A DNA stretch of 24,381 bases, taken from the NCBI GenBank assembly GCA_947175655.1, contig CAMWNQ010000006.1:1-24381 (forward strand). The letters are read 5' to 3'. Shown one piece after another: positions 1 to 7,004 of the stretch (its first letter is position 1; the number at the start of each line of letters is the position of its first letter). The notes beneath the pieces were generated by a model. The model saw only the letters and a program-made list of their open reading frames with translations, was not told the origin of the DNA and did not search any database. The translations under genes were made by a program, and so were the position numbers. The DNA is from an uncultured Clostridia bacterium. Lineage in GTDB: Bacteria; Bacillota; Clostridia; Oscillospirales; Ruminococcaceae.

Positions 1-33
1 ACCAACCAGCCGTTTCTTTATCTTAGATTCTGA
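1..33 (+). CDS. C-terminal end of a probable MBOAT O-acyltransferase (partial)
   Basis: The first frame reads TNQPFLYLRF followed by TGA at 31-33. An aromatic end of the type PF-[LI]-Y-[FL]-[RQ]-F is, from memory, common in AlgI/DltB-like MBOAT membrane acyltransferases of Firmicutes, and such a gene is the usual neighbour just upstream of a DHHW protein. Only ten residues are visible, so the call rests mostly on context. A second frame stops at 47-49 and would overlap the next ATG by one base, so it cannot be excluded as the true end. Confidence 0.4.
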   Translation, partial: TNQPFLYLRF

Positions 34-48
34 TTTGGAGTACTTATA

Positions 49-1407
49 ATGTCTGAAAATAAAAAATCTGAAAACCCAAAAATATATAAAAGAAAAAAAT
101 GCATTCAATATCTTGATATTCTAAATATAATGGTTATAATGACAATACTTATAGTAGGTTTTTTGTATCTGCTGGTATTCAAGCGTGAAATTATTTCAAA
201 TGAAGAAAACAGAAAACTTGCGGAATTTCCTGAATTTACTTTTGAAGATTATATAAGCGGAAAATATACTGAAAATATCGCTGTTTATTATGATGATACT
301 GTTCACAACAGGAGTTTTTTTCAGAAAATTATTGCATCTTATATAATGCCTCTTAAGGGTCTTGAATACGGTGAAGATAAACTGATTATATATCAGAATG
401 TAAATCAAGGCAAAGAACCGGAAAATAATCCTCAAGTTACAGTTGTTTCTACTGCTGTTTCTGAAATACATTCTACTGTATTAACAACTACTACACTTCC
501 AGACAATCACAATCCCGCAGTAAACGGAGAAATTGCAAATAATATAGTGGTCGTAAATAACAGAGGTCTTATGCTTTATGGCGGAAGCTTTGAAAACGGT
601 GAAGAATATGCATCAATTATAAATGAATACAAAAAACAGCTTGGAGATTCTGTTAATGTCTATTCAATGATATGTCCTACATCTGTATCTTACTATATGC
701 CTGAAAATTATCTTGACCTTACTGCAAGCGAAGAAGATAATATAAGAAATATAAATTCACACCTAAAAAATGTCATTCCTGTTGATATCTTCAATCCTTT
801 GCTTTTCCATAAAAATGAAGATATCTACACACGAACAGACCATCATTGGTCACAACTTGGTGCATATTATGCATCTGAAGAATTTGCAAAGCAGGCTGAT
901 GTGCCGTTTAACAACTTGTCAGAATATAAAAAGGTATCACTTCCTAATTATGTTGGCACTCTTTATGGCTATACTCAGAACGCATCTCTGATAAATAATC
1001 CTGAAGATTTTGTATACTACATTCCTCCAAATTCATGTACTGTAAAATACTACTCAACATCATTCACAGACCCTATTGACGGAGATTTACTTCTTGACCC
1101 AAAACCAATGGCAGAATCAAATTACTATCTCATATTTATGGGCGGTGATGAAAAAATAACCCATATCAATACAGACTGCAAAAATGGAAGAAATCTTGTA
1201 ATATTTAAAGACAGTTATGGAAATGCAGTTGTACCAAATCTTACAGGTTCTTTTGAAAATATTTATGTATGTGATATGCGTTATTTTGAACTTAATTCAA
1301 TAGAATTTATAAAAGATGTCAAAGCTACCGACTTGCTTTTTGCAATGAATACATTCAGTGCAACAGGTTCAAATTTCAGAAATCTTGAATATTTACTAAA
1401 CCAATAA
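49..1407 (+). CDS. Membrane-anchored DHHW family protein (AlgX/AlgJ-like, surface polymer O-acylation)
   Basis: This 452-residue protein has a Lys-rich cytoplasmic start, one membrane helix at about residues 22-45, a Ser/Thr/Val-rich linker (about 130-155) and an extracellular SGNH/AlgX-like domain. The family signature is intact: D264-H265-H266-W267, followed by S-Q-L-G-A-Y-Y. A C-terminal K-D-S-Y-G-N block places a candidate nucleophile at S389. In AlgJ/AlgX relatives these residues form the Ser-His-Asp set that handles an acyl ester outside the cell, working with an MBOAT protein. The ATG at 49 is preceded by GGAG at 36-39 with good spacing. The gene lies 29 bases before the FkbH-like gene and looks part of the same operon. 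The acyl group and acceptor polymer cannot be read from the sequence. Confidence 0.8.
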   Translation: MSENKKSENPKIYKRKKCIQYLDILNIMVIMTILIVGFLYLLVFKREIISNEENRKLAEFPEFTFEDYISGKYTENIAVYYDDTVHNRSFFQKIIASYIMPLKGLEYGEDKLIIYQNVNQGKEPENNPQVTVVSTAVSEIHSTVLTTTTLPDNHNPAVNGEIANNIVVVNNRGLMLYGGSFENGEEYASIINEYKKQLGDSVNVYSMICPTSVSYYMPENYLDLTASEEDNIRNINSHLKNVIPVDIFNPLLFHKNEDIYTRTDHHWSQLGAYYASEEFAKQADVPFNNLSEYKKVSLPNYVGTLYGYTQNASLINNPEDFVYYIPPNSCTVKYYSTSFTDPIDGDLLLDPKPMAESNYYLIFMGGDEKITHINTDCKNGRNLVIFKDSYGNAVVPNLTGSFENIYVCDMRYFELNSIEFIKDVKATDLLFAMNTFSATGSNFRNLEYLLNQ

Positions 1408-1436
1408 AATCATATAAAAAAAGGAGTTCCTAAATT

Positions 1437-3227
1437 TTGAAAGAACTAAATTATCCATTTGACAGCAGATATATAATAAAATACAAGAAAAAAATCAAAA
1501 AAAATCTTATCAATGAAAATGCATCAAGAATAAAGAAAAAAATTGCTTTTCTTTGTGGTTCAACTGCAAACGATATCATATCGTCTCTTGAATTATTTCT
1601 TATGAACTTTGGAATTGAACCTGTATTTTACATATCAGAGTATAATAAATACTGGGAAGATTCGGTTTTCGGAAATCCTGAATTTGAAAATTTCAAGCCG
1701 GATATTATTATAATTCATACTACTTCAAGAAATATCACTTACTTCTCAAAAGATTTTTCTGACTTAAAAGAAGATGTACATCAAAAAATAGAAAATCAAT
1801 TCATTCACTATAAAGAAATGTGGGAAAAACTAAAAAGATTCAATTGTCCAATAATACAGAATAACTTTGAAATGCCGTTGCTACGTCCTATGGGCAATGC
1901 CGATTTCTGGGAAATTCACGGAAAAACATTTTTTATAAATTCACTTAATATTAAGCTTGCTGAATATGCACAGAATAATACAGATTTCTATATAAATGAT
2001 ATAAATTATCTTTCCTCCTGTTTTGGACTGGAAAAATGGCACGATTCTGAATATTGGTATATGTATAAATATGCAATGTCGCTTGATGCAGTTCCAGAAA
2101 CAGCCTATAGTCTTGCCTGTATAATAAAATCAATATACGGAAAAAACAAAAAACTAATCGCCCTTGATTTAGATAATACTTTATGGGGAGGAATTATAGG
2201 TGATGACGGTCAAGAAGGAATTGAAATAGGCTGTGAAACTGCTGAAGCAGAGGCTTTTACTGAATTTCAGGAGTCTATACAGGAATATAAAAAAATGGGA
2301 GCTCTGTTAAGTATATGCTCTAAAAATGATGAGGAAAATGCACTTCTGGGTCTTAAACATCCTGAAACAGTTCTTACTGCTGATGATTTTGTAAACATAA
2401 AAGCTAACTGGAATTCAAAAGACTTGAATCTTCTTGATACCGCTTCAGAACTTTCACTACTACCCGAAAGCTTTGTATTTATAGATGACAATCCGGCTGA
2501 ATGCAACATTGTTGAATCCCAGATAGAGGGAATAAATATAATAAACTTTGAAAATATTCAAGAAGCTTCCTACAGACTCAGTCGTGCCGGATATTTTGAA
2601 GTTACACGTCTTTCAAGCGATGACTTTAAAAGAAATGATATGTACAACGCAAATCTTAAACGTGAAGTTCATAAAAAAAGCTTTGAAAATTATAATCAGT
2701 ATCTTGAAAGCCTTGAAATGACGGCAATAATAGAAGATTTTCAGCCGGTATATCTTCCAAGAATTACACAGCTTACAAATAAAAGCAATCAATTTAATCT
2801 TACTACAAAACGTTATTCTGATACTGAAATGAATGAAGTATTTAAAAACAGCAGATATATAAGATTATATGGAAAATTATCCGATAAATTTGGTGACAAT
2901 GGCATAGTTTCGGTAATAATCGGAGAAAAAAACGGAGTATCTCTTAATATTGAACTTTGGCTTATGAGTTGTCGTGTTTTAAAAAGAAATATGGAATATG
3001 CTATGCTTGATTCCTTGGTATCTGAATGCCGTAAACAGAATATAAAAGATATTACAGGATATTATTTCAAAACTCCAAAAAACAATATGGTTGCAAATCT
3101 CTACAAAGATTTTGGATTTGAACTTATAAAATCTTTTGAAAACGGCGATTCCGTCTGGAAGCTGAATATTGCTGATTATAAAAATTTAAATAACATAATA
3201 AAAATTAAAGAAAGCGAGTATATTTAA
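1437..3227 (+). CDS. FkbH-like HAD-IIIC protein with C-terminal GNAT domain
   Basis: The protein has 596 residues. About 1-235 form the N-terminal domain typical of FkbH-like proteins. A HAD core follows, with motif I at L-D244-L-D246-N-T248-L-W-G-G and the acidic motif F-I-D350-D351-N-P. The rest (about 430-580) is a GNAT-like fold ending in a YKDFGFEL block. FkbH relatives move a glyceryl unit from 1,3-bisphosphoglycerate onto an acyl carrier protein, and a carrier protein is the very next gene (one base between stop and start). I infer that it charges that carrier with a C3-type hydroxyacid; the actual substrate is unknown. The start is TTG at 1437, with AAGGAG at 1421-1426; no ATG fits better. 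The fold is clear, the reaction much less so. Confidence 0.78.
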   Translation: MKELNYPFDSRYIIKYKKKIKKNLINENASRIKKKIAFLCGSTANDIISSLELFLMNFGIEPVFYISEYNKYWEDSVFGNPEFENFKPDIIIIHTTSRNITYFSKDFSDLKEDVHQKIENQFIHYKEMWEKLKRFNCPIIQNNFEMPLLRPMGNADFWEIHGKTFFINSLNIKLAEYAQNNTDFYINDINYLSSCFGLEKWHDSEYWYMYKYAMSLDAVPETAYSLACIIKSIYGKNKKLIALDLDNTLWGGIIGDDGQEGIEIGCETAEAEAFTEFQESIQEYKKMGALLSICSKNDEENALLGLKHPETVLTADDFVNIKANWNSKDLNLLDTASELSLLPESFVFIDDNPAECNIVESQIEGINIINFENIQEASYRLSRAGYFEVTRLSSDDFKRNDMYNANLKREVHKKSFENYNQYLESLEMTAIIEDFQPVYLPRITQLTNKSNQFNLTTKRYSDTEMNEVFKNSRYIRLYGKLSDKFGDNGIVSVIIGEKNGVSLNIELWLMSCRVLKRNMEYAMLDSLVSECRKQNIKDITGYYFKTPKNNMVANLYKDFGFELIKSFENGDSVWKLNIADYKNLNNIIKIKESEYI

Positions 3228-3228
3228 A

Positions 3229-3471
3229 ATGAACAGAAATGACATAATTAAACGTCTTACAGAAATTTTTCAGGATGTATTTGACGATGATTCAATAGAA
3301 ATCAATGAAAATACTACTTCTGCCGACATTGAGGACTGGGACAGTATAGAACATATAACTCTTATCAATTCAGTGGAAAAAGAATTCAAAATACGTTTTA
3401 AAATGAAAGAAGTATCAGGAATGAAAAACGTAGGGGAAATGATTTCCATTATCCTTGAAAGAAGCAAATAA
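3229..3471 (+). CDS. Acyl carrier protein
   Basis: This 80-residue acidic, helical protein is of normal ACP length. The phosphopantetheine site is the W-D38-S39-I-E-H motif, so S39 should carry the prosthetic arm; fatty-acid ACPs usually read DSL there, and the variant DSI is common in dedicated carrier proteins. The gene starts two bases after the FkbH-like stop codon, which implies translational coupling. It is most likely the carrier loaded by that enzyme and unloaded by the MBOAT/DHHW pair, rather than the housekeeping AcpP, which normally sits with fab genes. No phosphopantetheinyl transferase or AMP-ligase is visible here. Confidence 0.88.
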   Translation: MNRNDIIKRLTEIFQDVFDDDSIEINENTTSADIEDWDSIEHITLINSVEKEFKIRFKMKEVSGMKNVGEMISIILERSK

Positions 3472-3483
3472 TATAAAATCAAA

Positions 3484-3720
3484 GGCAGAAAAACTGCCCT
3501 GTATTATCTTTCAACATATAAATAGTCCACCGCCTTTTCAGGTGTTAGATTACTTTGTTATAATGGTAATGGCGAGCATATATCCCCCACTGACATGAGG
3601 CAATCCAATATAGTATATTTACATTATAAAAATAATGGTTATATACTTATTTATAGAATAATATTTATTATTCTATGTCATTTGAAAGCATGTGGATTGA
3701 AGTAAATAAATAATAATTAC
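3484..3720. other. Structured intergenic stretch of unknown nature
   Basis: No gene is visible here. Several inverted repeats are: GGCAG/CTGCC (3484-3498), CACC/GGTG within about 3528-3545, CGCC/GGCG enclosing ATTAC/GTAAT (about 3531-3574), a perfect 10-bp stem ATAGAATAAT/ATTATTCTAT at 3653-3676, and CAATCCA (3601-3607) matched by TGGATTG near 3693-3699. The first hairpin has no U-run, so it is a poor terminator. The stretch could be a small RNA, the decayed end of an IS200/IS605-type element, or an untranslated region. None of these is proven. Confidence 0.35.
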
Positions 3721-3723
3721 AAA

Positions 3724-3758
3724 ATTTGCCTTCCCTGAAAGAGGGCAAATATTTTTTA
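3724..3758 (+). terminator. Rho-independent terminator before the rlmB promoter
   Basis: ATTTGCC (3724-3730) pairs with GGCAAAT (3744-3750), and an inner CCCT/AGGG can pair as an alternative. A run of six T follows. It would end transcription from the acyl carrier operon, or from an RNA in the gap, just before the next promoter. Confidence 0.7.
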
Positions 3759-3765
3759 TATGCTC

Positions 3766-3794
3766 TTGTTTTTTGAATAAATACGTGATATAAT
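3766..3794 (+). promoter_or_regulatory. SigA-type promoter for rlmB
   Basis: The -35 box TTGTTT (3766-3771), a 17-base spacer and the -10 box TATAAT (3789-3794) fit the vegetative consensus. The -10 is extended by TG at 3786-3787. It lies between the terminator and the rlmB start, so it probably drives rlmB and the two genes behind it. Confidence 0.7.
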
Positions 3795-3848
3795 TACATA
3801 TGGATTCTTGAAAAAATTTTATTATAATAGAAAGTGGGCAAAAAAAAT

Positions 3849-4589
3849 ATGTCAGACGAACAAAATGTAATAGCTGGAAGAAATCCTGTTATTGAAGCTC
3901 TTAAATCCGGAGAGCTTATTGATACCATTTATATAAATGGAACTGGTGGAAGTCTTAATCTGATAAGACGACTCGCCAAAGAAAAAAATATCACTATAAA
4001 AGATGCTCAGGATAAAAAATTATCACAACTCTGTAATAATGCATCCCATCAGGGCGTTGTTGCACTTGGTGCATATAGCGAATATGTTTCAGTAGAAGAT
4101 ATATTAAAAATATCTAAAGAAAAAGAAACAAACCCTTTCATAATAATATGTGATGAAATTGAAGACCCTCATAATCTTGGAGCTATAATACGTACAGCAG
4201 AATCAGCAGGTGCAGATGGTATTATAATCCCAAAAAGAAGAAGTGCTACTATTACTCCAGTAGTATATAAAACATCAGCCGGTGCAGCAAGCTGGCTTCC
4301 GATTGCAAAAGTTTCAAACCTTGCATCTGCAATTGATTTTCTCAAAGATAATGGTGTCTGGATTTATGGCACTGATGCTTCCGGAGAAGATTATACAAAA
4401 ACTGATTTTACTGGTGCTGTTGCTCTTGTAATAGGTTCAGAGGGCTTTGGTATGAGCCATCTGGTTCAAAAAAAATGCGATTTTCTTGTAAAACTTCCAA
4501 TGCTTGGAAAAATTACTTCCCTTAATGCCTCTGTTGCCGGTGGTATATTTATGTATGAAACGGTAAGACAAAGATTAAATACAAAATAG
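3849..4589 (+). CDS. rlmB: 23S rRNA (guanosine-2'-O)-methyltransferase RlmB (SpoU family)
   Basis: The protein methylates the ribose of a conserved guanosine in the 23S peptidyl-transferase centre (G2251 in E. coli) with S-adenosylmethionine. From the chosen start it has 246 residues, close to the usual length. The N-terminal part is the L30e-like RNA-binding domain (V-I-A-G-R-N-P-V). The trefoil-knot SPOUT domain carries N109-L-G-A-I-I-R115-T-A, G196-S-E-G-F-G and S224-L-N-A-S. A longer reading from GTG at 3834 adds five residues, but the only purine-rich SD-like bases (GAAAGTGGG) lie between the two starts and fit ATG 3849. It is the first gene of a unit with the ATPase-like and LCP genes. 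The related TrmH family is an alternative, but the RNA-binding domain favours RlmB. Confidence 0.9.
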   Translation: MSDEQNVIAGRNPVIEALKSGELIDTIYINGTGGSLNLIRRLAKEKNITIKDAQDKKLSQLCNNASHQGVVALGAYSEYVSVEDILKISKEKETNPFIIICDEIEDPHNLGAIIRTAESAGADGIIIPKRRSATITPVVYKTSAGAASWLPIAKVSNLASAIDFLKDNGVWIYGTDASGEDYTKTDFTGAVALVIGSEGFGMSHLVQKKCDFLVKLPMLGKITSLNASVAGGIFMYETVRQRLNTK

Positions 4590-4603
4590 GGAGGGAAAAA
4601 TTT

Positions 4604-6982
4604 ATGGCACATCAAAAATTATCCCTTGAAGATATACTTGACGAATATTCTAATAATAATCCTGCAAAACATTCCGATAATGATGTAAAAGATATTCTGA
4701 AAAATCACGGTCGCATAAACAAGATAAATAATACATCATCATACCGACGTTCACGTCCGGCAAATGACTATAAACCGTCCGATATTGGAAAACCTGATGT
4801 ATCTTTCATAAATTCTATTGGCATTGACAAAATAAGGTCTCCCAAAAACAGAAGTGAAATATCAACTTATGATGGTGCTGTTTTAAGAAGTCAGAATAAT
4901 CAGGATAGTCAAGAAAATCAGGAAAGCAATTATACACCTAAAATAAGAAGAATGAGTGATTCAACACGTGCAAGGGAAATAGAACAGCTTAAAAAAAACA
5001 GAAAGAAAAAAAAGAAATCAAATTTTACATATAAAAAAGAATCTCCAGAAGGCGAATATATCTATACACCTTTTCCGGAAAATGATAAAAAAAAGAGAAA
5101 AAATATATTTTCTCCGCATTCTGTAAACAGTGAAAAAATATCTCCAGCACCACGCTCTGATATTACAAGTATAAATCTTAGTGAAGAATTTATTTTTAAC
5201 TCTGAATCACTTGATGTATATATTGAACAAAATGAAAAGAATACAAAAAACAAAAAACAGGATAATGATTTTAATTATTATGGAAATGCAATAAATATAG
5301 GCAAAAGCATAAATGAACTCAAAAACAGTATACTTACAAGATTTACATTGCTTCTTGCATGTTCTATTACAAGCATATTTATAACTTTAATACCTCTCTG
5401 GGAACCTTCAGAAAATCCCCAAGGATTTACAGCTATTCAGGCTATAATAGGAATGTTTGCACTTATTGTTTCCGCCCCTGTTATTATGAATGGATTTAAA
5501 AAATTTTTACATTTCAGACCAGACAGCGATTCTTCTGCTGCTATAGCATCGGTTTCCTGTCTGATGGCTTCTGTTTTTGCATTTTTTACCCCTGAACAGT
5601 TACAGTCTGGAAAAATAAATATATATGTGCCTGTTGGTATTCTAGGACTGCTTTTTAACAGTATCGGCAAATTTCTTATTATAACACGTGCAGAAAGAAA
5701 CTTCAAAGTCGTATCGAAAAATTCAGAAAAATACGGCATAACCGGAGTACAGGATGACATTACTGCTGAAACTTTAACAAGAGGAATTCTCGGAGATTTT
5801 CCCATACTGTCTTCTATGAGAAAAACTGACTTTCTTACAGATTTTCTTAAATATACATATTCTTCTGACATATCGGATAAGTTCTGCCGTTACTCAATAC
5901 CAGCATCTTTTATAATATCTCTGATTGTATCTTTTTTCATAACATTCATAAGACAGAATACATTCAGTTTAAATGCATTAAGTATGGGAATGTCATTATT
6001 CAGTATGCTAATATGCATATCCTCCTGTGCAGGAATTGCATTAGTTTCAAATATTCCACTTAACAATGTTTCAAAAAGAGTTATACAAAACAGAGGAATC
6101 ATTTTAGGCTATCAGAGCGTAGATGATTTTTATGATACCAATTCACTTCTTGTAGATGCACACATGCTTTTTCCGGAAAGTTCAGTAACACTTGCAGGCA
6201 TAAAACTTTTTTCAGATACTAAAACTGATGAAGCTCTTCTTGAAGCTGCCAGCCTGACACGTCATGCAGGAAGTATTATGCAAAATCTTTTTGATGATGT
6301 AATAATCAGAAAAGAAACTCCACTTTATGATGTAGAAAATTTTTCATATGAAGATTCACTCGGACTTTGTGGTTGGATTAATAATAAAAGAGTTCTTTTT
6401 GGAAACCGTGAACTTATGACAAGTCATAATATAGAAGGTATTCCGACTAAAGCGAGAGAAAATGAACTGACTGGAGATAATAAAGATGCTGTTTATTTAT
6501 CTGTTTCCGGCAATCTTTCAGCAATGTTTGTAGTAGAGATAAAAGCTGAAAGAAATATAAAACATTGGGTAAACATTCTAGATAAAAACAATATACACCT
6601 TATCATCAAAAGCGTTGACTCATGTATAACTTTGAAACGTCTTTCACAGCTTTTTGAAATACCGGAAGAACTTATGAGAATAATTCCTAAAAAACTCCAC
6701 GATGATTTCGATGAACAAACAAAAAAATCTGTAAGACTGAGTGCTTCAATGGCATGTTCAGGAAAATTTTCAGAATTTGCACAACTTATTATGGCAACAA
6801 AAGTAGTACACTCCTGTTCTGTTGCAGGACTTATTATTCAGGCAGTATCAGCTCTAACCGGAATAGGTCTGGGTATATTCTTTATTGCGGGATTCGGTTC
6901 TATGTCAGCACACATACTTATTTTATATAATCTTTTATGTGCTGGAATAACTGCACTGGTTGTAAACATAAAAAAAATATAA
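4604..6982 (+). CDS. Degenerate P1B-type ATPase-like membrane protein (predicted pseudoenzyme)
   Basis: This 792-residue protein has a Lys/Asn-rich, probably disordered cytoplasmic start (1-245). Eight membrane helices follow at about 247-268, 277-297, 312-329, 340-360, 432-450, 458-486, 740-763 and 768-788. The layout is that of a P1B metal ATPase: four helices, a small domain, two helices, a large cytoplasmic part, two helices. Relics are readable: C471-I-S-S-C475-A-G-I-A-L where metal pumps have CPC-A-L-G-L, and L-V-D518 43 residues later where DKTGT belongs, but here followed by A-H-M-L. Nucleotide-domain echoes follow: A-L-L-E-A-A-S-L (544-551) and G-N-R-E-L-M (600-605). I find no K-T-G-T, no TGD after the P-domain start and no GDGxNDxP. 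Transport by ATP hydrolysis is therefore unlikely; a structural or sensing role is my inference. It has a strong GGGAGGG ribosome site and lies between rlmB and the LCP gene. Confidence 0.65.
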   Translation: MAHQKLSLEDILDEYSNNNPAKHSDNDVKDILKNHGRINKINNTSSYRRSRPANDYKPSDIGKPDVSFINSIGIDKIRSPKNRSEISTYDGAVLRSQNNQDSQENQESNYTPKIRRMSDSTRAREIEQLKKNRKKKKKSNFTYKKESPEGEYIYTPFPENDKKKRKNIFSPHSVNSEKISPAPRSDITSINLSEEFIFNSESLDVYIEQNEKNTKNKKQDNDFNYYGNAINIGKSINELKNSILTRFTLLLACSITSIFITLIPLWEPSENPQGFTAIQAIIGMFALIVSAPVIMNGFKKFLHFRPDSDSSAAIASVSCLMASVFAFFTPEQLQSGKINIYVPVGILGLLFNSIGKFLIITRAERNFKVVSKNSEKYGITGVQDDITAETLTRGILGDFPILSSMRKTDFLTDFLKYTYSSDISDKFCRYSIPASFIISLIVSFFITFIRQNTFSLNALSMGMSLFSMLICISSCAGIALVSNIPLNNVSKRVIQNRGIILGYQSVDDFYDTNSLLVDAHMLFPESSVTLAGIKLFSDTKTDEALLEAASLTRHAGSIMQNLFDDVIIRKETPLYDVENFSYEDSLGLCGWINNKRVLFGNRELMTSHNIEGIPTKARENELTGDNKDAVYLSVSGNLSAMFVVEIKAERNIKHWVNILDKNNIHLIIKSVDSCITLKRLSQLFEIPEELMRIIPKKLHDDFDEQTKKSVRLSASMACSGKFSEFAQLIMATKVVHSCSVAGLIIQAVSALTGIGLGIFFIAGFGSMSAHILILYNLLCAGITALVVNIKKI

Positions 6983-7004
6983 TAATACAGAAAGGATAAA
7001 CAAA

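Noticed and set aside
3484..3512. GGCAG/CTGCC hairpin as terminator of the acyl carrier operon
   Set aside because: The stem has five pairs and is not followed by a T-run; the terminator at 3724-3758 is much better.
3536..3564. TATAAT at 3559-3564 as a promoter for a small RNA in the gap
   Set aside because: The sequence at -35 distance (TTTCAG) matches the consensus at only two of six positions.
3692..3703. GTGGATTGAAG resembles the end of type I CRISPR repeats
   Set aside because: There is a single copy, with no second repeat or regularly spaced unit anywhere near.
3834..3848. GTG start for rlmB five codons upstream
   Set aside because: No Shine-Dalgarno sequence precedes it; its own bases form the likely SD for the ATG at 3849.
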